Positions 16,066 to 24,214 of a DNA stretch of 64,000 nucleotides are shown one piece after another. A program made the position numbers and the translations under genes. How positions within the stretch are numbered: position 1 is the first letter of the stretch; each line of letters begins with the position of its first letter. Below the pieces are notes generated by a model, which saw only the letters and a program-made list of their open reading frames with translations, made no database searches and was not told where the DNA came from. This DNA comes from TMP-24 sp046348855. Lineage in GTDB: Bacteria > Pseudomonadota > Alphaproteobacteria > Rhodobacterales > Rhodobacteraceae. The stretch is from positions 1-64,000 of the forward strand of contig JAXMDK010000001.1 in NCBI GenBank assembly GCA_046348855.1. The letters are read 5' to 3'.

Positions 16066-17049
16066 TCAGCCCCGCCCCGTGCGGCTGCCCGGTTGCAGGA
16101 TGCGCTGGATCAGGCTGGGGCGCGGCATGGTCGCCAGGTCGCCGCGGCCGCGGGTGTCGAGCACCGGCTGGTTATCGGAGGCGCCGGCGCGAGTTTCACG
16201 CAGCACGATATAGATGCCCGAGGCGATGACGATCCCGGCGCCGACCAGCGTCTGCAGGTCGGGCTGTTCGTGGAAGATCAGCGCGCCATAGACGGTCGCC
16301 CACAGGATCTGGCTGTATTGCATCGGCGCGACGATCACCGCCTCGGCCATCCGGTACGACAGGATCGACAGCGCGGTCCCGGTCAGGCCCATCACCGCGA
16401 TCACCGCCATCAGCCCCAGCTGGTGCAGCTGCATCGGCTGGTAGAAGAACGGCAGGGCCGCGCCCATCACGATCACGTTGGTCAGGATCGGGTAGATCAG
16501 CAGCACCACCGGCCGCTCGTCGGTGCCGACCTTGCGCACGACGATGGCGGCGAGCGCCCCCGTGCAGGCCGCGACCAGCGCCGCCAGATGGCCGGTCGTC
16601 AGGCTGGACTGGCCGGGGCGCAGCACGATCAGCACGCCCACCAGCCCGACGATCACCGCCGTCCAGCGCCGGAGCCGCACCCGTTCGCCCAGGATCGGCA
16701 CCGACAGGATGGTGATGATGAGCGGGATGGCGAAGAGGATCGCGTAGGTCTGCGCCAGGGGCAGCACCCCGAAGGCATAGAAGGCCGAGACGGTGGTGAC
16801 GATCGAGGCGATGGTGCGGGTCGCGACCCAGCCCGGATGGCGGGGCCAGAGGCTGCCGCCCGATCGGTCCTGCAAGAGGAAGAACGTCACCAGCGGAAAG
16901 CTGAGCAGCGCCGAGAAGAACACGATCTGCACGGCCGCGAAGTTGGTGCTGAGGAATTTGACCACCACGTCATGGGTGGCGAATATCCCCATGCTGGCGA
17001 GGGCCGTGAGCACCCCGCGCAGATTGTGACCGCCGTTTGCCTGCGACAT
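16066..17049 (-). CDS. EamA/DMT-family transporter
   Basis: The 327-residue protein has ten hydrophobic helices in two EamA repeats. The start is GVLTALASMGIFATHDVVVK, with the second repeat beginning near GHLAALVAACTGALAAIVVR. The C-terminal ~30 residues (TRAGASDNQPVLDTRGRGDL) are polar and cytosolic. It exports an unknown metabolite across the inner membrane. It follows gltX on the same strand, with a GC-rich hairpin between them, so it is probably a separate transcript. Confidence 0.87.
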   Translation of the reverse strand: MSQANGGHNLRGVLTALASMGIFATHDVVVKFLSTNFAAVQIVFFSALLSFPLVTFFLLQDRSGGSLWPRHPGWVATRTIASIVTTVSAFYAFGVLPLAQTYAILFAIPLIITILSVPILGERVRLRRWTAVIVGLVGVLIVLRPGQSSLTTGHLAALVAACTGALAAIVVRKVGTDERPVVLLIYPILTNVIVMGAALPFFYQPMQLHQLGLMAVIAVMGLTGTALSILSYRMAEAVIVAPMQYSQILWATVYGALIFHEQPDLQTLVGAGIVIASGIYIVLRETRAGASDNQPVLDTRGRGDLATMPRPSLIQRILQPGSRTGRG

Positions 17050-17070
17050 GTCTTCCGCCCGTTACCGCTA

Positions 17071-17095
17071 GCGCCCCTTTGAGGCAAAGGGGCGC
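17071..17095 (-). terminator. Hairpin downstream of gltX
   Basis: A perfect 10-bp stem, GCGCCCCTTT-GAGGC-AAAGGGGCGC, lies between gltX (stop at 17124) and the EamA gene (start at 17049). It has no T-run on the minus strand, so it is a stem-loop 3' end or pause site rather than a textbook terminator. Confidence 0.55.
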
Positions 17096-17123
17096 GGAAG
17101 GCAAGGAGGGGCGGCGATTATTC

Positions 17124-18443
17124 CTAGCCGCGCCCGATCTTCTGCAACAGCGGCAGCAGGTCGGCCATCTCCGGCCCGGTCGCCTGGCCGGTCAGCGCCA
17201 GGCGCAGCGGCATGAACAGCGCCTTGCCCTTGCGGCCGGTCGCCTCTTTCACCCGCGCGGTCCAGTCGCCCCAGGTCGCGTCGGTATGGGGCAGGGGCGG
17301 CAGCATCGCCAGGGCCTCGGCCACGAAGGCGCGGTCCTCGTCGGCGATGACCGGGGTGGCGCCGTCGCGGCAGAGCGTCCACCAGTCGCCGACCTCGTCC
17401 AGCTTGGTCACGTTCCGGCGCACCACCTCCCACAGGCGGGGCGCGATCGCCGCCGGCACGCCCAGCGCCGCCATCCGGTCGGCGACCTCGGCATAGGGCA
17501 GGTGGTGGTTGCGTTCGCGGGTCAGCGGCCATAGGTCCTCGGCGTCGAACTTGGTCGGCGCCGCGCCGAAGGTTCCGATGTCGAACCCCTCGGCCAGCTC
17601 GTCGAGCGACATCTTCAGTTCCACCGGGCGCGACGAACCCAGCCGCGCCATCAGGCTCAGGAGCGCCTCTTTCGCCACGCCCGCCGCGCGCAGGTCGCGC
17701 AGCGACAGCGTGCCGAGCCGCTTCGACAGTTCCTCGCCCTTCGCCCCGGTCAGAAGCGAATGGTGGGCAAAGGTCGGGGGCGTGCCGCCCATCGCCGCCA
17801 TGATCTGGATCTGGGTCGCGGTATTGGTCACATGGTCGGCGCCGCGCACGATATGGGTCACGCCCATGTCGACGTCATCGACCGACGAGGCGAAGGTATA
17901 GAGGATCTGCCCGTCGGCGCGGATCAAGACCGGGTCGGAAACCGAAGCCGTGTCGATCGACACCGGCCCGAGGATACCGTCGGGCCATTCCGTCCGCTTC
18001 TGGTCGAGAAGGAAGCGCCAGTAGGGCGTGCGCTCAGTGCGCAGCCGGTCCTTTTCGGCGTCGCTCAGCGCCAGTCCGGCGCGGTCGTAGACCGGCGGGC
18101 GGCCCATGTTCAGCTGTTTCTTGCGCTTGAGATCCAGTTCGGTCGGGCTTTCGAACACTTCGTAAAGCGCGCCCTTGCCCCGCAGATCGTCGGCGACGGC
18201 GCGGTAGCGGTCCAGCCGAAGCGACTGTTTTTCCACCCGGTCCCAGTGCAGGCCCAGCCAGTCGAGGTCCTGCATGATCCCGTCGGCATATTCCTGTTTC
18301 GAGCGTTCCCGGTCGGTGTCGTCCAGCCGCAGGATGAAGGTGCCGCCGGTCTTGCGGGCGATCAGATAGTTCATCAGCGCGGTGCGCAGGTTGCCCACAT
18401 GGATGTATCCGGTGGGCGAGGGGGCGAAACGGCAGACGGTCAT
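17124..18443 (-). CDS. gltX: Glutamyl-tRNA synthetase
   Basis: This 439-residue class I synthetase has the HIGH-type motif as PSPTGYIHVGNLRTA and the KMSKS-type motif as ELSKRLG. The C-terminal ~130 residues form the helical anticodon-binding region. It charges tRNA-Glu, and possibly tRNA-Gln, for transamidation in the cytosol. Many alphaproteobacteria carry two GltX copies; this shorter form is one of them. RBS AGGAGC lies 8 bp before the ATG. It is divergent from the zincin-like protease gene. Confidence 0.96.
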   Translation of the reverse strand: MTVCRFAPSPTGYIHVGNLRTALMNYLIARKTGGTFILRLDDTDRERSKQEYADGIMQDLDWLGLHWDRVEKQSLRLDRYRAVADDLRGKGALYEVFESPTELDLKRKKQLNMGRPPVYDRAGLALSDAEKDRLRTERTPYWRFLLDQKRTEWPDGILGPVSIDTASVSDPVLIRADGQILYTFASSVDDVDMGVTHIVRGADHVTNTATQIQIMAAMGGTPPTFAHHSLLTGAKGEELSKRLGTLSLRDLRAAGVAKEALLSLMARLGSSRPVELKMSLDELAEGFDIGTFGAAPTKFDAEDLWPLTRERNHHLPYAEVADRMAALGVPAAIAPRLWEVVRRNVTKLDEVGDWWTLCRDGATPVIADEDRAFVAEALAMLPPLPHTDATWGDWTARVKEATGRKGKALFMPLRLALTGQATGPEMADLLPLLQKIGRG

Positions 18444-18520
18444 GGGTCGGGCTCCTGTTGGCCCCCCTCTTTCACAGGATCGGGTTTTTGTCCATATGAG
18501 GGCCGGAACAGGAGAACAAG

Positions 18521-18928
18521 ATGAACGACTGGCTGGGGCGCGCGGCCCCCGATCTCGACGCGATCGAAAACCTGGCGCGGGCGACGCTGAACGACCTGCC
18601 GGCGCAGTTCGCCGGGCCGGCGCAGGGTGTCGTGCTGCGCATCGCCGATTTCGCGCCCGAGGATCTCCTGGACGACATGGGGATCGAGGACCCGTTCGAG
18701 CTGACGGGCCTCTATGACGGCACGCCGATGACCGAGAAGTCGGTGATGGACACGGTCGACCGCCCCGACACGATCTGGCTGTTCCGCCGGCCGATCCTCG
18801 ACGAATGGGCCGAACGCGGCGACGTGACGCTGGGCCAGCTGGTCGCCCATGTGCTGATCCACGAGCTTGCCCATCATTTCGGCTGGTCGGACGAGGAGAT
18901 CGCCGAGGTGGACAGGTGGTGGGAGTAG
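18521..18928 (+). CDS. Zincin-like metallopeptidase family protein (DUF1025)
   Basis: The 135-residue protein is the MPN-like 'metallopeptidase family' of COG3824. The C-terminal zinc motif HELAHHFGWSDEEIAEVD fits HExxH plus a downstream acidic ligand. The rest (VVLRIADFAPEDLLDDMG, IWLFRRPILDEWAERG) fits the family. Protease activity has rarely been shown. A degenerate copy of its last ~48 bp, encoding GWSDEKIAEVKLWW, occurs about 600 bp downstream at 19488-19536. Confidence 0.88.
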   Translation: MNDWLGRAAPDLDAIENLARATLNDLPAQFAGPAQGVVLRIADFAPEDLLDDMGIEDPFELTGLYDGTPMTEKSVMDTVDRPDTIWLFRRPILDEWAERGDVTLGQLVAHVLIHELAHHFGWSDEEIAEVDRWWE

Positions 18929-18946
18929 GGGGGCGCCAAGCCCCCC
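18928..18946 (+). terminator. GC-rich hairpin after the metallopeptidase
   Basis: A 7-bp stem GGGGGGC-GCCAA-GCCCCCC begins on the last base of the stop codon and is followed by TTGC. It is a likely transcript 3' end, without a clear T-run. Confidence 0.45.
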
Positions 18947-19007
18947 CTTGCGGGGGCGGGGCAACCGTGTTCTTCTACATGCATTGGTTGAATAGCATAG
19001 GTCCAAT

Positions 19008-19427
19008 ATGTCTCGCGCTTCCTTCGCCTTGATTGCTTTTGCCCTTCTTTCCGCATGTGTCCAGCCGGAAGTCACATCCTTTCGAGCTCCAAATGGGGCT
19101 TCAGTCAGCACGGCACGCTGCACCAAGACCGCAGATGCCTGCTTTGCCAAGGCTACACAGACCTGTGGCGGCGGCACCTATCAAGTAGTTGACAGCTACT
19201 CCAATGCTGGAGGGTTGGTCGCGGATGTGATGGCTGGCCCAGTCACTTGGTATACGATGCGTTTCCAATGTGGTCGTTCGGATGGGCGGCTGCCGACCTT
19301 TCCGTTCAGGGGGCAGGAGTATACGCCAGCGCCGGTAATCTATACGAAATCACCTTCTTATGCGAGCTCTTCGATGAGCTGCAGGTCGAATACGGTTGGC
19401 AATTATGTCTACACCAACTGCGATTGA
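19008..19427 (+). CDS. Small predicted lipoprotein, unknown function
   Basis: The 139-residue protein has a short signal and lipobox: SRASFALIAFALLSACVQPE, with Cys17 as the lipidated residue. It should therefore be anchored in the outer or inner membrane. The mature part has several cysteines (ARCTKTADACFAK, TQTCGGG, MRFQCGRS, SMSCRS, TNCD), suggesting disulphides in the periplasm. No family is recognised. Base composition is clearly lower in GC than the flanking core genes. The gene lies between the true end of the metallopeptidase and a degenerate copy of that end, as if brought in by an insertion event. Confidence 0.7.
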   Translation: MSRASFALIAFALLSACVQPEVTSFRAPNGASVSTARCTKTADACFAKATQTCGGGTYQVVDSYSNAGGLVADVMAGPVTWYTMRFQCGRSDGRLPTFPFRGQEYTPAPVIYTKSPSYASSSMSCRSNTVGNYVYTNCD

Positions 19428-19487
19428 TCGACCAACAGTTGCCTCTACCTTGTTAAGCGTGGTCCTTTAAGGAGCGTCCCACATAGC

Positions 19488-19536
19488 GGCTGGTCGGACG
19501 AGAAGATCGCCGAAGTGAAACTCTGGTGGGGTAGGG
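19488..19536 (+). repeat. Degenerate direct copy of the metallopeptidase 3' end
   Basis: GGCTGGTCGGACGAGAAGAT and the bases after it repeat 18881-18929 with a handful of changes. The reading GWSDEKIAEVKLWW and a following stop-like TAG are kept. The copy has no upstream gene body, so it is a scar of duplication or insertion that flanks the lipoprotein. Confidence 0.7.
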
Positions 19537-19567
19537 GCAAAACTGGCGACTTTACTCAAGTCGGCGG

Positions 19568-20167
19568 TTAACGTGCCGTGGTGCCAACTTTCGCGGCAAA
19601 CCCAGGGAAGGCAGCCAAGAAAAGGTGCCTTGTCAGCGATGCTGCAATGGTCTCAGAATTATTGAGATCGTCCTCTGAGAAATTCTCAAAACCTTGAGGA
19701 TCTATTTCTGCTTCAAAGTTCTTTATCCACCAACGATTTATCTTATTGGTCAACACAATCATGCTGAACGGAACCCATTCGGAAAATCGGTCTTCTGTAT
19801 GATCCAGGAGCATCATATGGAGCCTGTGAGCCGCGTCGTTGCGGAGGCCAATTGCCAAGCTAACCAAATCCTTGTCATCATCATTGAAGGCGGCGAGATC
19901 GACGAACCACTGAACGGCGGCCTTAAGCCGCTTATCTGACTTTGGTGACGCCAAATCGCGCAAATTTTCTGGCAGGTCAGGCTTTCTGGCAAGCTGCCCA
20001 TCCAGATTAAAAAATGATCGAGCTTTTTCTAGAATTGCCGCGCGCAACTCCTCAGCGCACAGAATATAAAACGCCGCCAACTTCAGCTTGCGATCCAGTT
20101 TACCGCCTTCATTGCAAAGCAGGCTTTGCATATGAGTCTCGTATCGCCGAAGCTCTTCTTCATTCAT
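19568..20167 (-). CDS. HEPN-like hypothetical protein
   Basis: The 199-residue, mostly helical, acidic protein is encoded in unusually AT-rich DNA. It contains LAIGLRNDAAHRLHMML, an R-x4-H motif inside a helix as seen in HEPN-domain RNases and toxins. No other family is recognised. Its start overlaps the stop of nadE by 8 bp (nadE lies upstream on the same strand), so it can be translated by reinitiation with nadE. If it is a HEPN nuclease, no partner antitoxin (MNT type) is visible next to it. Assignment to HEPN rests only on the motif and helical character. Confidence 0.55.
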   Translation of the reverse strand: MNEEELRRYETHMQSLLCNEGGKLDRKLKLAAFYILCAEELRAAILEKARSFFNLDGQLARKPDLPENLRDLASPKSDKRLKAAVQWFVDLAAFNDDDKDLVSLAIGLRNDAAHRLHMMLLDHTEDRFSEWVPFSMIVLTNKINRWWIKNFEAEIDPQGFENFSEDDLNNSETIAASLTRHLFLAAFPGFAAKVGTTAR

Positions 20168-21818
20168 CGTCCCGCCACCTGTTCACGATCGGATAGCGGC
20201 GATCCAGCCAGAAGGCCTTCTTGGTCAGCCGCACGCCCGGCGCCGACTGGAAGCGTTTCCATTCCGCGCCGTAGAGCAGGCTTTCCACCTTCTTCACCGT
20301 CGCCCGGTCGAAGCCCGCCGCCACCACCTCGGCCACCGACTGGTCGCCCTCGACCAGCCGTTCGAGAATCCCGTCCAGCACCGGATAGGGCGGCAGGCTG
20401 TCCTCGTCCTTCTGGTTGTCGCGCAGTTCGGCCGATGGCGGCTTGTCGATCACCCGCTCGGGGATGACCATGCCCTTCGGCCCCTTCATCCATGGCCGGT
20501 GCTGGGCGTTGCGCCAGCGGCAGGTCTCGAACACCCGGGTCTTGTAGAGGTCCTTCAGCGGGTTGTAGCCGCCGGCCATGTCGCCGTAGATCGTCGCATA
20601 GCCCACCGCCATTTCTGACTTGTTGCCGGTGGTCAGCAGCATCTCGCCGAACTTGTTCGACAGCGCCATCAGCAGCAGTCCGCGCAGGCGCGACTGGATG
20701 TTTTCCTCGGCGATGCCCGGCTTCTGCCCGGCGAAGAGCGGGGCAAGCGCCGCCTCGACCGCGTCGCGCGGGCCTTCGATGGGCAGCGTATCCAGCCGGC
20801 AACCCAGCTTGCGCGCCACCGCCGCCGCATCGTCCAGCGAATGCTGCGAGGTATATGCCGACGGCAGCATCACGCAGCGCACGTTCGCTGGCCCCAACGC
20901 ATCGGCCGCCACCGCCGCCACCAGCGCGGAATCGATCCCGCCGGACAGGCCGAGCAGCACCTTGCCGATCCCGCTTTTGGCGGTGTAGTCGCGCAAGGAT
21001 TCGACCATCGCGCGGTAATCCTGTTCCCATTCGTCGGGCAGGGGCTCGATGTCATGGCGCAGCGCCCGCCAGCCGTGCGGGCTGCGTTCGAAATCGACAT
21101 GGACGACCGCTTCGTCGAAGACCGGCAGTTGCGCGGCGATCTCGACGCCGGGGTTGAGCACGAAGGACCCGCCGTCGAACACTTGGTCATCCTGCGCGCC
21201 GACCATGTTCAGGTAGACGAGCGGCAGCTTTGTCTCGATCACCCGGGCCACCATCAGGCTGACGCGGCGGTCGTACTTGCTGCGGTAGTAGGGCGACCCG
21301 TTCGGCACCAGCAGGATCTCGTCCCCGGTTTCGGCCAGGGTCTCGACCACATCCTCGTGCCAGGCGTCCTCGCAGACCGGCGAGCCGATGCGCAGTGGAC
21401 CGATCCGGTAGGGGCCCGAGTCGTCGCCCGTACTGAACTGGCGCACCTCGTCGAAGACGGTGTCGTTGGGCAGGTGGTGCTTCAGCACCCGGGCGACGAC
21501 CTTGCCCTTGTCCAGCACCCAATAGGCGTTGAAAAGCCGCGCCCCGTCCCACCAGGGGCCGCCGATGCCAACGGCCGGGCCATCGGCGCAGTCGGCGGCC
21601 AGCGCCTCGAGCGCCGCCATCGCATCGCGGACGAAGGCGGGCTTCATGATCAGGTCGCGGACCTGGTAGCCGGTGATGAACATCTCGGGCAGCACGACCA
21701 TGTCGGCCTTGGCGGCGCGGCCCTCGGCCCAGGCGGCGCGCACCTTGGCGGCGTTGGCGGCGATCGCGCCTGCCGTGGGATTCATCTGGGCAAGCGTCAG
21801 GCGAAAAGTGTCGGACAT
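20160..21818 (-). CDS. nadE: Glutamine-dependent NAD+ synthetase
   Basis: The start at 21818 (MSDTFRLTLAQMNPT) gives 552 residues; a frame start 21 bp upstream is less fitting. The N-terminal CN-hydrolase/glutaminase domain (about 1-260) has VVLPEMFITGY with the Glu, LKHHLPN with the Lys, and GSPVCEDAWH with the Cys nucleophile. The C-terminal NAD synthetase domain has the pyrophosphatase loop LLGLSGGIDSALVAAVA. It makes NAD+ from deamido-NAD+ with ammonia from glutamine. It overlaps the HEPN-like gene downstream. Confidence 0.96.
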   Translation of the reverse strand: MSDTFRLTLAQMNPTAGAIAANAAKVRAAWAEGRAAKADMVVLPEMFITGYQVRDLIMKPAFVRDAMAALEALAADCADGPAVGIGGPWWDGARLFNAYWVLDKGKVVARVLKHHLPNDTVFDEVRQFSTGDDSGPYRIGPLRIGSPVCEDAWHEDVVETLAETGDEILLVPNGSPYYRSKYDRRVSLMVARVIETKLPLVYLNMVGAQDDQVFDGGSFVLNPGVEIAAQLPVFDEAVVHVDFERSPHGWRALRHDIEPLPDEWEQDYRAMVESLRDYTAKSGIGKVLLGLSGGIDSALVAAVAADALGPANVRCVMLPSAYTSQHSLDDAAAVARKLGCRLDTLPIEGPRDAVEAALAPLFAGQKPGIAEENIQSRLRGLLLMALSNKFGEMLLTTGNKSEMAVGYATIYGDMAGGYNPLKDLYKTRVFETCRWRNAQHRPWMKGPKGMVIPERVIDKPPSAELRDNQKDEDSLPPYPVLDGILERLVEGDQSVAEVVAAGFDRATVKKVESLLYGAEWKRFQSAPGVRLTKKAFWLDRRYPIVNRWRDDE

Positions 21819-21977
21819 GGGCGGTTCCCGGTTTTCCACTTCTTAGCCAGAGCAGCGGCCAAGGGAAAGACCGGCTGCGCGGGCGCCGGCCGGTCGGGGC
21901 GCGGAACCGGCGCATCCGCTTGTTTCCGCGCCGTCCCCGCCGTAAATTCCGGCCAAACGCAAGAAGGGGCTGGGAAA

Positions 21978-23414
21978 ATGGCGGGCAGGGCGGGGCGGAT
22001 CGGTGCGGCGGCGCTGGTGGCGCTGGTGATCGGGGCCGGGGCGGCCGTGCGTGCTCAGGACATCGTCACCAAGCAGTATGACGATGGCGGTATCTACGAA
22101 GGCACCTTCAAGGACGGCAAGCAGCACGGCCACGGCACCTACAAGCTGCCGAACGGCTATGTCTACGAAGGCGACTGGGTCGAGGGCGAGATCCTCGGCA
22201 AGGGCAAGGCGACCTATCCCAACGGCTCGGTCTACGAAGGCCAGTTCAAGGCCGGAAAGCCCGACGGCAAGGGCAAGATCACCTATGCCGACGGCAGCAC
22301 CTACGACGGCGACTGGACCCAGGGCCAGATCAACGGCCAGGGCGTCGCGCATTATGCCAACGGCGCCACCTATACCGGCGGCTTCCGCAATGCCTTGCAG
22401 AACGGCAAGGGCGTGATGGAGGGGCCGGGGGCCTACCGCTATGACGGCGATTGGGTGGACGGGGTCAAGGACGGCAAGGGCAAGGTCACCTATCCCGACG
22501 GATCGGTCTACGAAGGGACGATGCTGAAGGGGGAACGCGCCGGGCAGGGCAAGCTGACGCTGCCGGACGGAACCGTCTACGAAGGCGCCTGGGCCGGGGG
22601 GCAGATGGACGGCCAGGGCCGGCTGACCCAGCCGAACGGTGACATCTACGAAGGCACGCTCGCCGCCGGCAAGCGCCAGGGCACCGGCAAGGTCACCTAT
22701 GCCAACGGCGACACCTACGAAGGCGACTTCGCCGCCGACAAGCGCTCCGGCCACGGCGTGTTCCGCGCCAAGGACGGCTATGTCTATGACGGCAACTGGA
22801 CCGACGGCCACATCGCCGGGCAGGGCAAGGCCACCTATGCCGACGGGTCGGTCTACGAAGGCCAGTTCGCCGCCGACCAGCCGGATGGCAAGGGCAGGAT
22901 CACCTACAAGGACGGTTCGACCTACGATGGCGACTGGAAGGCCGGCGTGATCGACGGCACCGGCAAGGCCACCTATGCCAACGGCATGATCTACGAAGGC
23001 CAGTTCGCCGCAGGCAAGAACAGCGGCCAGGGCAAGATGACCTACCCCGACGGCTACAGCTATGACGGCGCCTGGAAGGACGGGGTGCGCGAAGGCCAGG
23101 GGGTCGCCACCTATGCCGACGGCACCGTCTATACCGGCGGCTTCGTCAAGGGCCTGCGCGAGGGCGAGGGCGAGATCGTGATGAAGGACGGCTTCCGCTA
23201 CAAGGGCGGCTGGAAGGCCGGCGACGTCGACGGCAAGGGCGTCGCCACCTATCCCAACGGCGACGTCTACGACGGCGAGTTCAAGGCCGGCAAGCGCGAG
23301 GGGCAGGGGACGATGACCTACGCCTCGGGCCAGACGGCGAGCGGCACCTGGACGAATGGGGTGCTGGTGCCGGCCCCGGCGGGGGCGGCTCCGGCGGCGG
23401 GGACGGGGAACTGA
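21978..23414 (+). CDS. Secreted MORN-repeat protein (about 18 repeats)
   Basis: The ATG at 21978 gives 478 residues beginning with a signal peptide (ALVALVIGAGAAVRA-QDIV); the longer open frame upstream is a shadow of nadE. From about residue 40 to 455 it consists of eighteen 22-24-residue MORN units (YEGxxxxGxxxGxGxxxYxxG) and a degenerate nineteenth. A short Pro/Ala/Gly tail follows. The whole protein is a long beta-solenoid-like scaffold, periplasmic or exported. MORN proteins bind lipid or act as scaffolds; the bacterial role here is unknown. Units 3-4 and 12-13 are nearly identical, showing internal duplication. Confidence 0.9.
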   Translation: MAGRAGRIGAAALVALVIGAGAAVRAQDIVTKQYDDGGIYEGTFKDGKQHGHGTYKLPNGYVYEGDWVEGEILGKGKATYPNGSVYEGQFKAGKPDGKGKITYADGSTYDGDWTQGQINGQGVAHYANGATYTGGFRNALQNGKGVMEGPGAYRYDGDWVDGVKDGKGKVTYPDGSVYEGTMLKGERAGQGKLTLPDGTVYEGAWAGGQMDGQGRLTQPNGDIYEGTLAAGKRQGTGKVTYANGDTYEGDFAADKRSGHGVFRAKDGYVYDGNWTDGHIAGQGKATYADGSVYEGQFAADQPDGKGRITYKDGSTYDGDWKAGVIDGTGKATYANGMIYEGQFAAGKNSGQGKMTYPDGYSYDGAWKDGVREGQGVATYADGTVYTGGFVKGLREGEGEIVMKDGFRYKGGWKAGDVDGKGVATYPNGDVYDGEFKAGKREGQGTMTYASGQTASGTWTNGVLVPAPAGAAPAAGTGN

Positions 23415-23523
23415 GGGGGGCGGCCGGTAGCGGGAATGCCGTTTGCTTAAGAATGACAACTGCGGTCCCATATCGAAATCCGTGGCGCTCTGGACTCAGG
23501 CTTGAAGCAGGAGGCCCAACTCG

Positions 23524-23826
23524 ATGGACGTAGGCGCGTACCAATATCTGCGCCAGCTTTTTGGTGCCTACTTTCATGAGGATTGGGCTGACGAGTTTGG
23601 CACCACAGAAAATGTCGTAGCGGCGTTCATGCGCAAAGAGCCTGCCGAGGTCGTTGCGGGGGCAAGGCGGAACCTATCAATGTTTATCGAAACCGGATAC
23701 ACGGATCAAGAGATCGACAAATTGCTGCAGGAACTCGGTTGCTATTATTATTGTGATCCCAACCATTCTACATATTTTCGTTGGTTGCAGGGCGTGCTGG
23801 AAATCATGTCCACGCAGCTAGAGTAG
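23524..23826 (+). CDS. CdiI-type (contact-dependent inhibition) immunity protein, orphan
   Basis: The 100-residue acidic protein matches the CdiI_2 immunity family: YLRQLFGAYFHEDWADEFGT, a middle ENVVAAFMRKEPAEVV segment, IDKLLQELGCYYYCDP and a final YFRWLQGVLEIM. Such proteins bind and block a toxin tip of a CdiA/RHS type effector in the cytosol. No toxin gene lies next to it; the neighbours are a MORN protein and two unknown genes. It is AT-rich compared with the core genome, so it is probably an acquired orphan immunity gene. RBS GCAGGAGG precedes it. Confidence 0.75.
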   Translation: MDVGAYQYLRQLFGAYFHEDWADEFGTTENVVAAFMRKEPAEVVAGARRNLSMFIETGYTDQEIDKLLQELGCYYYCDPNHSTYFRWLQGVLEIMSTQLE

Positions 23827-23844
23827 GGTGCGCTTCAGCGCACC
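23827..23844. repeat. REP-like palindrome after the CdiI gene
   Basis: Directly behind the CdiI stop codon there is a perfect 7-bp hairpin GGTGCGC-TTCA-GCGCACC preceded by TAG. The same layout (GTAGGGTG..., stem, short loop) recurs in another form at 24796-24911. It could serve as a transcript 3' end. Confidence 0.5.
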
Positions 23845-23875
23845 ATCAGTTCGTCTACTTCAAAGGGACAATCTT

Positions 23876-24100
23876 ATGAGCCGCTCAAGGAAGAAGACCC
23901 CCATCCTCGCCATCACGACCGCCGACAGCGACAAGCCGTTCAAGGTCAAGGAACACCGCCGTGAACGTCGTGCCGTGAAGACGGCCTTGATCGCCGGGGA
24001 ACAGCCTCCTCATGCAAAGGGGTTTGGTGATCCGTGGTCGGGGGATAAGGATGGCAAGGCTTATCGGCTCGACGCAGCGGACAAGGACTTGCGAAAGTGA
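23876..24100 (+). CDS. Small basic conserved-looking protein, unknown function
   Basis: The ATG at 23876 gives 74 residues. The N-terminal MSRSRKKTPILAITTADSDK, the later HRRERRAVKTALIAG and the final GFGDPWSGDKDGKAYRL form a pattern I recognise from small alphaproteobacterial proteins of unknown role. It is strongly basic at the start and acidic at the end, with no membrane segment. Position next to an orphan immunity gene suggests an accessory cargo gene. An earlier in-frame ATG lacks a fitting RBS. Confidence 0.6.
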   Translation: MSRSRKKTPILAITTADSDKPFKVKEHRRERRAVKTALIAGEQPPHAKGFGDPWSGDKDGKAYRLDAADKDLRK

Positions 24101-24214
24101 GGGTTTACGGGAAGTGGCAGGCGTTGCCCGGGTGAAAGCCACGATCTTTATGCGCGAAAAGTTGGGAGGGCAGGAGCCGGTATCCAGCTTGGGCTTGTTC
24201 GTTGTGGCTAAAGT

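Noticed and set aside
22081..23340. Regular ~69-bp periodicity suggesting a CRISPR or minisatellite
   Set aside because: The period is that of the 23-residue MORN protein repeat and is fully coding.
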